Notes: generated by a model not told the origin, from the letters alone. A stretch of 64,000 bases of DNA from Ridgeia piscesae (GCA_025642075.2 JAODUO010000154.1:551001-615000); one strand, 5' to 3'. Counted from the first letter of the stretch, positions 10,856 through 24,881 are shown. A program made the numbers and translations.

Positions 10856-13800
10856 GTCATAGTGCTTACTGCTCTGTTACACATCAACAGAGGATAAATA
10901 CAGTCGCAATTAACAATCTATTTTAGGATAGTTCACCCAACTGAAGGTTGTAGCTGGTGGCCCGTGTAACATCAGTATAACCACCTACGATATCTACCAA
11001 CTACATATCAATAACCCCAAGTATAAATACACGGTTTATATCTCAACCACAGTTAAAAATACTTAAATATGAAATACATTTTAAACTCCAAATTAGATAT
11101 GTCATGTCTAAAAAATTGTTTAAAGAGACTACATGATAAATTTGTCATCACTCAATAAACTTGAACAAAGGTTTAAGCTTTTCTGGTTTCTTTATCAGAT
11201 TTGTCTCATTGTGTTGTATTAATTAATGCATAACTATGACTTCAAGTTCAACTTTGTTTTCATGAATTAAGATGGACATAGATCTTTACAAGCTGAGATC
11301 AGTCCTAATCTTTCGCCTCATCATGTTAGTACTACCGGTGTTACGACACACACATGTATTGCATGTTTATTATTTATATAGGTTATCAACATATAACTGC
11401 ATGAATCATCAATATCCTACTGACCAACTCTGTTAACAATACACAGCTAACGTTTATTCAGGTTAAAAGCAGCAGTGTAATCACCTGATGGGATCTCACA
11501 CAGCAGTTGAATGACAGCTGTTTTTACCCTGCTGACCTACTAAAGGACATGTCTGGTGGCTGTTACACAACATCAACTTAGAGGCAGGTGGCCCAGTCAC
11601 TCACAGAGCCTGGTGACCACCATGTATGTGACAATATACTGGTGACATTCCTCCTGTGGTCACAAGTGATGGCTTCAGAAAAACTATGACAACCTGCAGA
11701 CTTGGAATGTGTAGAATGTGGAATATGTTAATTTAGATTGGCACCTGGATAAGGGTAGACATTTTAAGGGTTTTAACTTCTAAAAAAAGTCATGTGACAG
11801 TAAATGACATGCACAAGGGCCACATGTATGTACCATGTAACATGCAGTGAAGTTGTGGAATGAATGGTGCACAGCTGCGTACATATAGGCCTACAGGGGG
11901 TACCCCTGACTCAACAATCCTGACTAATGCACAGTCTAGACAAGATAGTTTTCTAATCTGAGTGAAGAAACAACTGACTGAAAAGAGAGACCTTCACCAG
12001 TTGTTTTTAGAGACAAAAATAATAAAGGTATGAAGAAAGTTACAAAATTATAGACGTATTGTATACATGGACAGTCAATGTTTGGTAACTCAAAGGACTG
12101 CATTAAGTCAAATCAAATACATGCACCATCCACCCCTGTTACGAAACTACATCTGGCCCAATGCCATGGGAAAGTCATGAAGTTTATCCGCCAAAAAACA
12201 ACTTAACACAATAGTCCTACACTGTACTCTTACATAACCCTCGTATTTGGGCAGTACACAGGGGTACACAGGCGTGACACAGGGGTACACAGGGGTGAAA
12301 CAGGAGTCAGCACGTAAACTAACACAATAAAAATTTTGTTGACTCGGAAAATGTCCCATAAAAAACCTTATTCAGGACATTCCAAAACCAATAAAACAAT
12401 CTTGTTTTGTTTAAAATCCTTTACATTGCTTGAAATACACGTTCCGTCTGTACGTGTGTGCATAAGTCATGTGACGTTTTATACTTGTATAATGCCTATG
12501 ACAACATCAATACCTGAATGCCATTTGATGTCAATGTAGTTGACAACTAACATTTATTCATGTACAGTAAATTGATCATTGAAGTCAGACGTGACTAGGT
12601 TGGATAATGTAATGGCTCAAGTCAGACTGAATTGTGACAAATAGTTGATTTGTAAAGTATTCCTCATAAAACCTGTCTAAGTCATATTATGTATGCGATA
12701 TCTTTACCTAACTCTGACAAAGTGATTTGAATATGATTTGAGTTAAAGTTTTTTTCCTTAAAAATATGTTTTCCTTTCCAAAAGCACTCGATTATTCTAA
12801 TACTGTGCACTAGGTGCTAGTGGATATCAACATCTCCAGAACTGCCCCAGTGTCCAGTTAGTATCCAGTTAGTGTCCAGTTAGTGTCGTGTCAATGTCCT
12901 GTCAGTGTCCTGTCAGTGTCCTGTCAGTATCATGCTTGAAAGACACTTAGGCTCTTTCTTTTGTGTGTCTTGGTGCAGCCGTAATACATAAGATGTTTTG
13001 CAAATCTCTGAATAAATCCCTCGGCCAATCAACTTAGGTGAAGTTTACCGTAATTATCAAACAACACACGTATCATTGTTGCTACTACAAATAATATGAA
13101 TAATAAATTATACTAGCATTTATTTTGCCATTTCCTGACCTCCCTTGTTTTGTCTTAAAAGCACATCCCAAGTCTACTTGTTATTCTGCTGTGGCCTGTG
13201 ACAGTGTATTTGGTCACTTCTGATCTAAATCCACCTGTTATATAACCATAAGTAATCTAATGAACACTGCTGTGTTTTTGTACATTCAATTAGAGATTAC
13301 ATTCTGACGTAGCTTCCAAAAAGGATGACGTATGAGACTCTTAAAAACAGCTGAGGAATGAGATGAAATCTCTGCCACCATAACATGATGAATGGAACAT
13401 ATGCATCTATGATTGATGCATTGCCCATTTATTATTCATGTAACAAATACAGAATTAATCACCAACCGAGTTTAAAAAAATCGTTTCAAAACAGGATGGA
13501 CATTTGATTATGGGTCTTTGATGATACAAATTTACTACCACTACCAGTCGCCTGCTTGTGATGATAGCATAGACTTGTTATCACCAAGCAGACATATACA
13601 ATACTTACTGCTGTCATAACAAGTCATTACTTGCTACTTGAATCTCGCTGCCGACAGTGTCTATCACACTAACCGCTCTTTTATTACTGCACTGTCAGTT
13701 TTTATTTACGCCCATCAAACGTGGGAGACAAATCTGCTGAATGTTAACTTTGTTCACCAGATGGCAGCACTGTCTAGTCAACCTCCACCTCTAGTGCCCC

Positions 13801-15734
13801 TTGACTGATGCTGCCACCTAGTGAATAGTTTCAACATTACCACATAGATAACAGGCCACAAGTTACCATATCTGTGCAAGACATGGGCCAACGTAGACAT
13901 GGACCAGTGTCTCGCCCACAGAGTTGGTCTACACCTGTCTGTGGTGTATTAATAGGTTCAGCTCCCAGCTATTTCTGACACTGCAGAGTCACGTTTACTA
14001 TTGCTTTTTACATAAAAAGAACTCAAAAGCAATTTGCATGCAAGAGACAAGTGGGAGAGGTCAGTGTGGTCTAAACATAACGTTTACTCGGTGCCAATTT
14101 GGGTTTTTTTGGTCAAATTTCACTACCAGTATTATTTAATGCTGGAGCGTAACTCACGGATTATTCACTGACGAGCAAAAGAACATGTAGGTGTTTGTTC
14201 GGTGGCCTCAACTCAGAGAGTTTGTATTCACTGCTGGTGCTGCTTTTAACTGTTTTATTAACTGTTTTATTACGATTACTTATCTTACCTAGCCTAGCAC
14301 TTTAATTATTTTGTCATCATTTATTTATTATCATTATTTTTGACTTTTATCTTTATTTTTTTCTAAGGTTTATTTACTACATTGTCTTTTTTTAATAAAA
14401 TGTTTGTTAAATATTCTAGTAGTTATTAACTCCCCTTGGGCAGCTGCCACAGACCCCTCCTTTGTCTGGGAGTGTCTTTAAAGAAGATATATTATTATTA
14501 ACTTTCACAGGCTGCTATTACGTGCACAATGCTTGACAAAAAATTAGCTATCAATATTAAACATCTATGTGGTTACTTATTTTGTCACTACCACACACGC
14601 ACTCGTAGAAATACTATAATTTTAACAATTACGTTATTTTAATTCCTTGTTTGCTGTGATTTGATCAAAAACCTGTACACTTTTCCACTTTAGCTGTTAC
14701 AAAGTTCTTTTGTCTGTGGTACTTATAATAGTAGAAATAAGAAAATCTATTCTGCAAGAAGACGTCATTCCTGCATTCCGTAAAACCATGTTTACATCAG
14801 CCCATGTGACCAGGTACAACACCAGACAAAGAATGATAACATTAAAATAGTCTATATTTGCTATATTTCAATGATGCAGACTTCAGGATAAGTGAGATTT
14901 ATCTGTCGAGACAACAACACAACATGTTCCCTGTTAGTTTACAGTCAGGCTATACATGTGAGGCACTGAATAATTATTAAAAATTACAAACATAACACTA
15001 TATAAAATAACACTCGTTAGCAAACAGTTCCAACTCACACACAAGAATAAATTTACAAAAATGGTTATATAAGGGATGTTTATGTAATGTGCCTCTTTAT
15101 ATAAGCTCATCCAGAGGAAGATGAGCATCCATGACTCTTGTCCATTATCAGCCATTATTTCTATTCTCAAAGGAAGCATCAATCAATTAGTGATGCAGTC
15201 AGGCCATTGGACCAGACTCGCTCAAGCGTGACCGTCAGGCTCCAGCCATATGTGTCATGGTTAATTAATTAAAAAAGACCAGAGAAATGTCAACAAGGCT
15301 GCTGCAGGGATGATAGGCACCAGAGAGATAGGCTGATTTCCCTTGTGCTGCATTCTTCAAAGAAAGTGGGTGTGGGGGGGGGGCAAGTCAATCACTAGGG
15401 GTCACTCTTGGACATTAACCTCCATGTTGAATATAATTTTTTTCTCAGGAAGGTAGGATTTTATATTATAATTTTACTTCGTTTTTATGGTCGGGTGTTT
15501 TGAGAAATCAGCATTTATTTAATATCAGCATGGAAACCATTTAAGAGAGCCATAGAAAGGAAGAACCTAACATTGGCTGTGTTAGTTTGCATCGCTGCAC
15601 TGCAAATGTAGCAGACATGCTTAGATCACTGACCTTCTGCTACATAATAAATAATTACTGAGTATCTCAAAATACTCATTCATGTATACGATAGTTATAT
15701 TTAAGCCTGTAGAACATTGACCTCGACAGAACAC
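10856..15734. other. Intron 2, unique AT-rich sequence
   Basis: No gene is seen. A small tandem cluster of cagtgtcctgt/cagttagtgtc units lies at about 12845-12935. Runs of T and simple AT-rich sequence are common at 14260-14420. Open frames are under 85 codons and lack motifs. Confidence 0.6.
14425..14500 (+). mobile_element. Possible retroelement 3' tail
   Basis: A sequence with ccttgggcagctgccacaga and gtctgggagtgtctttaaag runs into a short att-att-att tail. The layout resembles the 3' end of a truncated non-LTR element, but I recognise no coding part. It could equally be ordinary unique sequence. Confidence 0.2.
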
Positions 15735-16078
15735 CAAACACCTGTCCTTAACAACACCCTGTCTACAGTGGGCACCTGTCCTTAACAACACCCTGTCTAC
15801 AGTGGGCACCTGTCCTTAACAACACCCTGTCTACAGTGGGCACCTGTCCTTAACAACACCCTGTCAACAGTGGGCACCTGTCCTTAACCACACCCTGTCT
15901 ACAGTGGGCACCTGTCCTTAACCACACCCTGTCTACAGTGGGCACCTGTCCTTAACAACACCCTGTCTACAGTGGGCACCTGTCCTTAACCACACCCTGT
16001 CTACAGTGGGCACCTGTCCTTAACCACACCCTGTCTACAGTGGGCACCTGTCCTTAACCACACCCTGTCTACAGTGGA
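15735..16078. repeat. Tandem array E, 34-bp unit, about 10 copies
   Basis: The unit core is cacctgtccttaaca(or c)acaccctgtctacagtggg, with exact 34-bp spacing. It directly joins the 26-bp array F at about 16078, so two unrelated satellites meet without spacer. Confidence 0.96.
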
Positions 16079-19000
16079 TGCCTGTTCTCAATGAGAGCTC
16101 CTTGTGTCCATCTTCAATGAGAGCTCCTTGTGTCCATCCTCAATGAGAGCTCCTTGTGTCCATCTTTAATGAGAGCTCCTTGTGTCCATCCTCAATGAGA
16201 GCTCCTTGTGTCCATCCTTAATGAGAGCTCCTTGTGTCTATACTCAATGAGAGCTCCTTGTGTCCATCCTCAATGAGAGCTCCTTGTGTCCATCCTCAAT
16301 GAGAGCTCCTTGTGTCCATCCTCAATGAGAGCTCCTTGTGTCCATCCTCAATGAGAGCTCCTTGTGGCCATCCTCAATGAGAGCTCCTTGTGTCCATCCT
16401 CAATGAGAGCTCCTTGTGTCCATCCTCAATGAGAGCTCCTTGTGTCCATCCTCAATGAGAGCTCCTTGTGTCCATCCTCAATGAGAGCTCCTTGTGTCCA
16501 TACTCAATGAGAGCTCCTTGTGTCCATCCTCAATGAGAGCTCCTTGTGTCCATCCTCAATGAGAGCTCCTTGTGTCCATCCTCAATGAGAGCTCCTTGTG
16601 TCCATCCTCAATGAGAGCTCCTTGTGTCCATCCTCAATGAGAGCTCCTTGTGTCCATCCTCAATGAGAGCTCCTTGTGTCCATCCTCAATGAGAGCTCCT
16701 TGTGTCCATCCTCAATGAGAGCTCCTTGTGTCCATAACTCAATGGAGCTCCTTGTGTCCATCCTCAATGAGAGCTCCTTGTGTCCATAATGAGGCTCCTT
16801 GTGTCCATCCTCAATGAGAGCTCCTTGTGTCCATCTCAATGAGAGCTCCTTGTGTCCATCCTCAATGAGAGCTCCTTGTGTCCATCCTCAATGAGAGCTC
16901 CTTGTGTCCATCCTCAATGAGAGCTCCTTGTGTCCATCCTCAATGAGAGCTCCTTGTGTCCATCCTCAATGAGAGCTCCTTGTGTCCATCCTCAATGAGA
17001 GCTCCTTGTGTCCATCCTCAATGAGAGCTCCTTGTGTCCATCCTCAATGAGAGCTCCTTGTGTCCATACTCAATGAGAGCTCCTTGTGTCCATCCTCAAT
17101 GAGAGCTCCTTGTGTCCATCCTCAATGAGAGCTCCTTGTGTCCATCCTCAATGAGAGCTCCTTGTGTCCATCCTCAATGAGAGCTCCTTGTGTCCATCCT
17201 CAATGAGAGCTCCTTGTGTCCATACTCAATGAGAGCTCCTTGTGTCCATCCTCAATGAGAGCTCCTTGTGTCCATCCTCAATGAGAGCTCCTTGTGTCCA
17301 TCCTCAATGAGAGCTCCTTGTGTCCATCCTCAATGAGAGCTCCTTGTGTCCATCCTCAATGAGAGCTCCTTGTGTCCATCCTCAATGAGAGCTCCTTGTG
17401 TCCATACTCAATGAGAGCTCCTTGTGTCCATCCTCAATGAGAGCTCCTTGTGTCCATCCTCAATGAGAGCTCCTTGTGTCCATACTCAATGAGAGCTCCT
17501 TGTGTCCATCCTCAATGAGAGCTCCTTGTGTCCATACTCAATGAGAGCTCCTAGTGTCTATACTCAATGAGAGCTCCTAGTGTCCATACTCAATGAGAGC
17601 TCCTAGTGTCCATACTCAATGAGAGCTCCTTGTGTCCATCCTCAATGAGAGCTCCTTGTGTCCATACTCAATGAGAGCTCCTAGTGTCCATACTCAATGA
17701 GAGCTCCTTGTGTCCATCCTCAATGAGAGCTCCTTGTGTCCATCCTCAATGAGAGCTCCTTGTGTCCATCCTCAATGAGAGCTCCTTGTGTCCATCCTCA
17801 ATGAGAGCTCCTTGTGTCCATCCTCAATGAGAGCTCCTTGTGTCCATCCTCAATGAGAGCTCCTTGTGTCCATCCTCAATGAGAGCTCCTTGTGTCCATC
17901 CTCAATGAGAGCTCCTTGTGTCCATCTCAATGAGAGCTCCTTGTGTCCATCCTCAATGAGAGCTCCTTGTGTCCATCCTCAATGAGAGCTCCTTGTGTCC
18001 ATCCTCAATGAGAGCTCCTTGTGTCCATCCTCAATGAGAGCTCCTTGTGTCCATCCTCAATGAGAGCTCCTTGTGTCCATCCTCAATGAGAGCTCCTTGT
18101 GTCCATCCTCAATGAGAGCTCCTTGTGTCCATCCTCAATGAGAGCTCCTTGTGTCCATCCTCAATGAGAGCTCCTTGTGTCCATACTCAATGAGAGCTCC
18201 TTGTGTCCATACTCAATGAGAGCTCCTTGTGTCCATCCTCAATGAGAGCTCCTTGTGTCCATACTCAATGAGAGCTCCTTGTGTCCATCCTCAATGAGAG
18301 CTCCTAGTGTCCATACTCAATGAGAGCTCCTGTGCCCTATCTCAATGAGAGCTCCTTGTGTCCATCCTCAATGAGAGCTCCTTGTGTCCATCCTCAATGA
18401 GAGCTCCTTGTGTCCATCCTCAATGAGAGCTCCTTGTGTCCATCCTCAATGAGAGCTCCTTGTGTCCATCCTCAATGAGAGCTCCTTGTGTCCATCCTCA
18501 ATGAGAGCTCCTTGTGTCCATCCTCAATGAGAGCTCCTTGTGTCCATCCTCAATGAGAGCTCCTTGTGTCCATCCTCAATGAGAGCTCCTTGTGTCCATC
18601 CTCAATGAGAGCTCCTTGTGTCCATACTCAATGAGAGCTCCTTGTGTCCATCCTCAATGAGAGCTCCTTGTGTCCATCCTCAATGAGAGCTCCTTGTGTC
18701 CATCCTCAATGAGAGCTCCTTGTGTCCATCCTCAATGAGAGCTCCTTGTGTCCATCCTCAATGAGAGCTCCTTGTGTCCATCCTCAATGAGAGCTCCTTG
18801 TGTCCATCCTCAATGAGAGCTCCTTGTGTCCATACTCAATGAGAGCTCCTTGTGTCCATCCTCAATGAGAGCTCCTTGTGTCCATCCTCAATGAGAGCTC
18901 CTTGTGTCCATCCTCAATGAGAGCTCCTTGTGTCCATCCTCAATGAGAGCTCCTTGTGTCCATACTCAATGAGAGCTACTTGTGTCCATCCTCAATGAGA

Positions 19001-20988
19001 GCTCCGTGTTTCCATCCTCAATGAGAGCTCCTTGTGTCCATCCTCAATGAGAGCTCCTTGTGTCCATCCTCAATGAGAGCTCCTTGTGTCCATCCTCAAT
19101 GAGAGCTCCTTGTGTCCATCCTCAATGAGAGCTCCTTGTGTCCATCCTCAATGAGAGCTCCTTGTGTCCATCCTCAATGAGAGCTCCTTGTGTCCATCCT
19201 CAATGAGAGCTCCTTGTGTCCATCCTCAATGAGAGCTCCTTGTGTCCATCCTCAATGAGAGCTCCTTGTGTCCATCCTCAATGAGAGCTCCTTGTGTCCA
19301 TACTCAATGAGAGCTCCTTGTGTCATCCTCAATGAGAGCTCCTTGTGTCCATCCTCAATGAGAGCTCCTTGTGTCCATCTCAATGAGAGCTCCTTGTGTC
19401 CATCCTCAATGAGAGCTCCTGTGTCCATCCTCAATGAGAGCTCCTTGTGTCATCCTCAATGAGAGCTCCTTGTGCCATCCTCAATGAGAGCTCCTTGTGT
19501 CCATCCTCAATGAGAGCTCCTTGTGTCCATCCTCAATGAGAGCTCCTTGTGTCCATCCTCAATGAGAGCTCCTTGTGGCCATCCTCAATGAGAGCTCCTT
19601 GTGTCCATCCTCAATGAGAGCTCCTTGTGGCCATCCTCAATGAGAGCTCCTTGTGTCCATCCTCAATGAGAGCTCCTTGTGTCCATCCTCAATGAGAGCT
19701 CCTTGTGTCCATCCTCAATGAGAGCTCCTTGTGTCCATCCTCAATGAGAGCTCCTTGTGTCCATCCTCAATGAGAGCTCCTTGTGTCCATCCTCAATGAG
19801 AGCTCCTTGTGTCCATCCTCAATGAGAGCTCCTTGTGTCCATCCTCAATGAGAGCTCCTTGTCCATCTCAATGAGAGCTCCTTGTGTCCATCCTCAATGA
19901 GAGCTCCTTGTGTCCATCCTAATGAGAGCTCCTTGTGTCCATCCTCAATGAGAGCTCCTGTGTCTCTCAATGAGAGCTCCTTGTGTCCATCCTCAATGAG
20001 AGCTCCTTGTGTCCATCCTCAATGAGAGCTCCTTGTGTCCATCCTCAATGAGAGCTCCTAGTGTCATCCTCAATGAGAGCTCCTTGTGTCCATCCTCAAT
20101 GAGAGCTCCTTGTGTCCATCCTCAATGAGAGCTCCTTGTGTCCATCCTCAATGAGAGCTCCTTGTGTCCATCCTCAACGAGAGCTCCTTGTGTCCATCCT
20201 CAATGAGAGCTCCTTGTATCCATCCTCAATGAGAGCTCCTTGTGTCTATCTCAATGAGAGCTCCTTGTGTCCATCCTCAATGAGAGCTCCTTGTGTCCAT
20301 CCTCAATGAGAGCTCCTTGTGGCCATCCTCAATGAGAGCTCCTTGTGTCCATCCTCAATGAGAGCTCCTTGTATCCATCCTCAATGAGAGCTCCTTGTGT
20401 CCATCCTCAATGAGAGTTCCTTGTGTTCATCCTCAATGAGAGTTCCTTGTGTCCATCCTCAATGAGAGCTCCTTGTATCCATCCTCAATGAGAGCTCCTT
20501 GTGTCCATCCTCAATGAGAGCTCCTTGTGTCCATCCTCAATGAGAGCTCCTTGTGTCCATCCTCAATGAGAGCTCCTTGTGTTCATCCTTAATGAGAGCT
20601 CCTTGTGTCCATCCTCAATGAGAGCTCCTTGTATCCATCCTCAATGAGAGCTCCTTGTGTTCATCCTTAATGAGAGCTCCTTGTGTCCATCCTCAATGAG
20701 AGCTCCTTGTATCCATCCTCAATGAGAGCTCCTTGTGTCCATCCTCAATGAGAGTTCCTTGTGTCCATCCTCAATGAGAGCTCCTTGTGTCCATACTCAA
20801 TGAGAGCTCCTTGTGTTCATACTTAATGAGAGCTCCTTGTGTCCATCCTCAATGAGAGCTCCTTATGTCCATACTCAATGAGAGCTCCTTGTATCCCTCC
20901 TCAATGAGAGCTCCTTGTGTTCATCCTTAATGAGAGCTCCTTGTGTCCATCCTCAATGAGAGCTCCTTGTGTCCATCCTCAATGTGAC
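16079..20988. repeat. Tandem array F, 26-bp unit, about 190 copies (4.9 kb)
   Basis: The unit core is tcaatgagagctccttgtgt, followed by ccatcc or ccatac. This is the longest array in the window. The centre (16250-19250) is nearly invariant. Indel-bearing copies lie at about 16735-16840, 18330-18350, 19320-19480 and 19860-19980. The right part (20160-20980) carries ttcatcctt, gtatcc and gttcctt variants, as expected at the older edge of an expanding array. Every unit holds the palindrome gagctc. Confidence 0.97.
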
Positions 20989-21011
20989 TCATCTCACAAA
21001 TGACGTCCAAT

Positions 21012-21195
21012 AAATGTGTTGTCCGTCAATGGTGTCGTTCGAATTTCTGTTGATGCTAATCTCATATTCACGCTGTCTCAATATAGACATCAACACGTCT
21101 CATCTGATGATAATCACCCGACTGTTCCCATGTGCACTAGAGGTACGTCTACCTACCAGGTTGGTTAATGTGACGACAACACCTGTACAGGTGTA
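21012..21195 (-). pseudogene. Degenerate coding-like fragment, related to 25880-26410
   Basis: Read on the minus strand this contains VVVTLTNLVGR and, after a frame break, LLRQREYEISINRN. These match NMTLLTNSTGKL and LLRRYEYMINTNRN in the block at 26141-26410. The nucleotide match is also visible (ctcatattcacgctgtctcaata against catatattcataccgtctcaata). The reading frame is interrupted, so this copy is not functional. The source protein is not recognised. Confidence 0.45.
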
Positions 21196-21269
21196 AATAA
21201 TAAATGACTAAGTATGCGAGCATTACTGATGGTGTCCCATATGTGTAATCAGTTCTATCCCAACCAAGT

Positions 21270-22197
21270 CACCTAGCCCAAGTGATCAGCCAGGTGACAC
21301 AGCCCAAGTGATCAGCCAAGTGACACAGCCCAAGTGATCAGCCAGGTGACACAGCCCAAGTGATCAGCAAGGTGACACAGCCCAAGTGATCAGCCAGGTG
21401 ACACAGCCCAAGTGATCAGCAAGGTGACACAGCCCAAGTGATCAGCCAGGTGACACAGTCCATGTGATCAGCAAGGTGACACAGCCCAAGTGATCAGCCA
21501 GGTGACACAGCCCAAGTGATCAGCCAGGTGACACAGCCCAAGTGATCAGCCAGGTGACACAGCCAAAGTGATCAGCCAGGTGACACAGCCCAAGTGATCA
21601 GCCAGGTGACACAGCCCAAGTGATCAGCCAGGTGACACAGCCCAAGTGATCAGCCAGGTGACACAGCCCAAGTGATCAGCCAGGTGACACAGCCCAAGTG
21701 ACCAGCCAGGTGACACAGCCCAATTGATCAGCCAGGTGACACAGCCCAAGTGATCAGCCAGGTGACACAGCCCAAGTGATCAGCCAGGTGACACAGCCCA
21801 AGTGATCAGCCAGGTGACACAGCCCAAGTGATCAGTCAGGTCACACAGCCCAAGTGATCAGTCAGGTCACACAGCCCAAGTGACCAGCCAGGTGACACAG
21901 CCCAAGTGATCAGCCAGGTGACACAGCCCAAGTGATCAGCCAGGTGACACAGCCCAAGTGATCAGCCAGGTGACACAGCCCAAGTGATCAGCCAGGTGAC
22001 ACAGCCCAAGTGATCAGCCAGGTGACACAGCCCAAGTGATCAGCCAGGTGACACAGCCCAAGTGATCAGCCAGGTGACACAGCCCAAGTGATCAGTCAGG
22101 TCACACAGCCCAAGTGACCAGCCAGGTGACACAGCCCAAGTGATCAGCCAGGTGACCCAGCCCAAGTGATCAGCCAGGTGACACAGCCCAAGTGATC
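21270..22197. repeat. Tandem array G, 26-bp unit, about 35 copies
   Basis: The unit core is cccaagtgatcagccaggtg followed by acacag. Each unit has the palindrome tgatca and, in most copies, the E-box CAGGTG. A few copies (near 21840, 21866 and 22100) read caggtcacacag and so contain AGGTCA. Intronic, 2 kb from exon 2 of the receptor. Confidence 0.97.
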
Positions 22198-24288
22198 AAA
22201 CAAGGCCTGTGTCTTGTGCCATTGATTACTCCACCAGGCAGGCTATTGGTGATTTATGTCTTAAAGGTATTAATAATAATTAAAACTTTATTTTAACACC
22301 AGCAAATGTGACCCGGGACGGCTGTCCCATTCATGGGTGTGTACATACAAGATTAAACTATATTCTTTAAAATAATTATTAGACATATGAAATTAGAAAC
22401 AATGCACTAATACCAACAGTGACAGTAATAAACACAAATAAGATATATTAAGTATATATTAATATATGTATATAATAATAATAAATCGGTTAAGCTAAAA
22501 TATAATGTCCGTTGTGTAAAACTAGTTATGTACCACTCCATAGTGAGTTTAATGCAATGTAGATTTAATCTTTTTTATTTTCAGTATAGTATTGTATGGT
22601 ATTTCATCTGAACATTTTTATTTTGCTGTTTCTAATATTAATTTTATATCTGCTATATCTATAACATGCTTTTCATATGTATTTTATTTTCAATTCGATT
22701 TTGGAATTTCCTAGCTATGAACCGATAATCTTAGACCTATAGTTACATATAATTATATCTACCAGACCTGTGATAGTAGTTTGCCACTAAGTTAACAGTT
22801 TCTGTCTCTGGTGACCAGTGGAGAGAAACAAGCATTATATTTGTAGCAATGACATCACATGACCAAGGTCACATGACATCTTTGCAACATACAGAACAGA
22901 CTAGAGGCTGTTGAACTGTTGCAGTGTCTGTGTCTGCAAGGGATGTCACAGGCAGATAAATTATCTTTCTTTCACTGGCAGTTGCACAGATTTCAATACA
23001 ACAGTATAATTTATGCTTCTGTGAAATATGCACAGAGTAGAGACATCCATTCAGAGTCTATTTTGATTGTCCATGTCTGTGTAATGGGAGAGGTCTGCTC
23101 CCAGACTGCAAATAGAACAACCCTGTGACAGATAAGTGCTGATGATGCCCCATTGTGGGGAAAGCTGCAGTCTCAGATTGTCTTATCTGACCTACAAGAT
23201 ATCTTGTCTTGACCTACTGAACCCTGCCCTACTGACCTCTCCATGCACTCGTCCGGGTGAAGGTTGCACAATGCAAAACACGCTGACAGTGCAAGAATGA
23301 TGGGCATGTATCCATGGCTTCACGCCTCACTGAACTCTATAAAAAGTCACATCCATCAGACTGACAGAGTGCATTGTGGTGCATATTCAGGTCAGACGAG
23401 GTCACTCTAATGCTAGTCACCAATTAAACGAAGAAACACCTACGCACGGATCACGGCACAGGTATCAATGATGAATAGCTGACAAAGCACTTTTCTGAAC
23501 TTACGCACCAAAATAACAATGTCTGCAATGATGTGGTTTTGGGGGAAATGTTCATGCTCGTGTAACAAGCCAAGTAGACTTGTGACGAAACTAATCATCT
23601 ACTTGGATGATGCTAGAAATATATACTGTTTCTAATGTGTATTTGCACACATATGTATGCGCACGCACAATTGACAAAGGGCCCTTTTGATTTCACGTCT
23701 CCTCTAGATCGGAGGTAAGCAAGTTAACACTCTAAATTAACGAACTGATATTGGACATTGATGTTCTGAGATGACCCCCTAAGTGCTGGAGATGGACTGG
23801 GCACACAACCAGAAGGTCAGTGTGAGATATTCATATGCAGTCTCCTACTCTGCTTGATTAAATAGCAATATTCATGCCCGAGTCGTGGAGGCTGACATGA
23901 GTGTACAGGCGGGGTGGGGGGGTGGCTGTGTCCTGGACCTGTAAACCAGGAAGCTCAGATCCCAATCTGGACAGGACATGTGATCAAACTCCAGATGACT
24001 GTGTATGACGTTATATAACACAACATACAGCGTTGAACTAAATCACTCACACATGTAATATACGCATAATGCATTGAGCCCCTTTGTGAGACAGACTGCT
24101 CAACTTCACAACAACATGTGGCATAAATAATTTCCCCGAGAGGTGTTACGTAACAGCGATGACAGACATAGGGAGCATGCATTTTTTACGTGTCTCAGTA
24201 TTCAGTAACTACACTGGCCGGGCCAGTTGAACTTATAAACATTTACTAAGCCACCATGACACATCATGACACACCTTGACGCACGTAC
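22198..24288. other. Intron 2, unique AT-rich sequence
   Basis: No gene is seen. A run of ttaataataattaaaac at 22268-22290 on the flank of cagcaaatgtgacccgggac could be the tail of a minus-strand retroelement. The support is weak. Confidence 0.5.
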
Positions 24289-24430
24289 CTTCACGTGACA
24301 TGCCGACGGCGAAGCACTTCTTGAGTCGACAGAACTGGCAACTGTTGCGACTGAAGGGTGTGATGTCACATTTCTCCTCATTGGCACACCGGTGATTCAT
24401 CCCCTGCGTGATGCAGCGGCGGAAAAAACC
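24289..24430 (-). CDS. Nuclear receptor coding exon 2 (second zinc finger)
   Basis: Minus-strand exon with acceptor gctgttttag and donor CGTGAAG/gtacgt. It is 142 nt, enters in phase 0 after CEGCK and leaves in phase 1. It encodes residues 37-83, beginning GFFRRCITQGMNHRC and ending CQFCRLKKCFAVGMSRE. Zinc ligands of the second finger are Cys51, Cys57, Cys67 and Cys70. The D-box between the first two is the canonical five residues (ANEEK). GFFRR completes the recognition helix begun by the P-box in exon 1. Splitting the DNA-binding domain between the two fingers is common in nuclear receptors. CITQGMNHRC and ITPFSRNSC differ from the usual Rev-erb/E75 finger (SIQ...Y and I.RINRNRC), suggesting a less familiar NR1 branch. 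Confidence 0.96.
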
Positions 24431-24566
24431 CTAAAACAGCGGGAGCGTAGCGTGACTGTGTGTACGTGTGTGTGTGCATGTGCGTGCGTGTGTGTGTGCG
24501 AGCATGTATGTATGTCTTTGTCTAAGAGATCAAACATGATCACTGGACAACTGTTATGAATGAGAT

Positions 24567-24812
24567 AAAGCGGTGGGACAGTGTAGGTGGGACAGTGTAG
24601 GTGGGACTGTGTAGGTGGGACTGTGTAGGTGGGACTGTCTAGGTGGGACAGTCTAGGAGGGACAGTGTAGGTAGGACAGTGTAGGTGGGACAGTGTAGGT
24701 GGGACAGTGTATTATTGGGACAGTGTAGGTGGGACAGTGTAGGTGGGACAGTGTAGGTGGGACAGTGTAGGTGGGACAGTGTAGGTAGGACAGTGTAGGT
24801 GGGACGGTCTAG
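24567..24812. repeat. Tandem array H, 14-bp unit, about 17 copies
   Basis: The unit is gtgggacagtgtag, with gactgtgtag, gacagtctag and gtaggac variants and one attattg insertion at about 24711. Intronic. Confidence 0.95.
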
Positions 24813-24881
24813 CTGTTGAACATGGGACCATCCATGTCTGTCTGTATTGTTTCAAAACGACTATTATTGTTGGTTCCCTCT

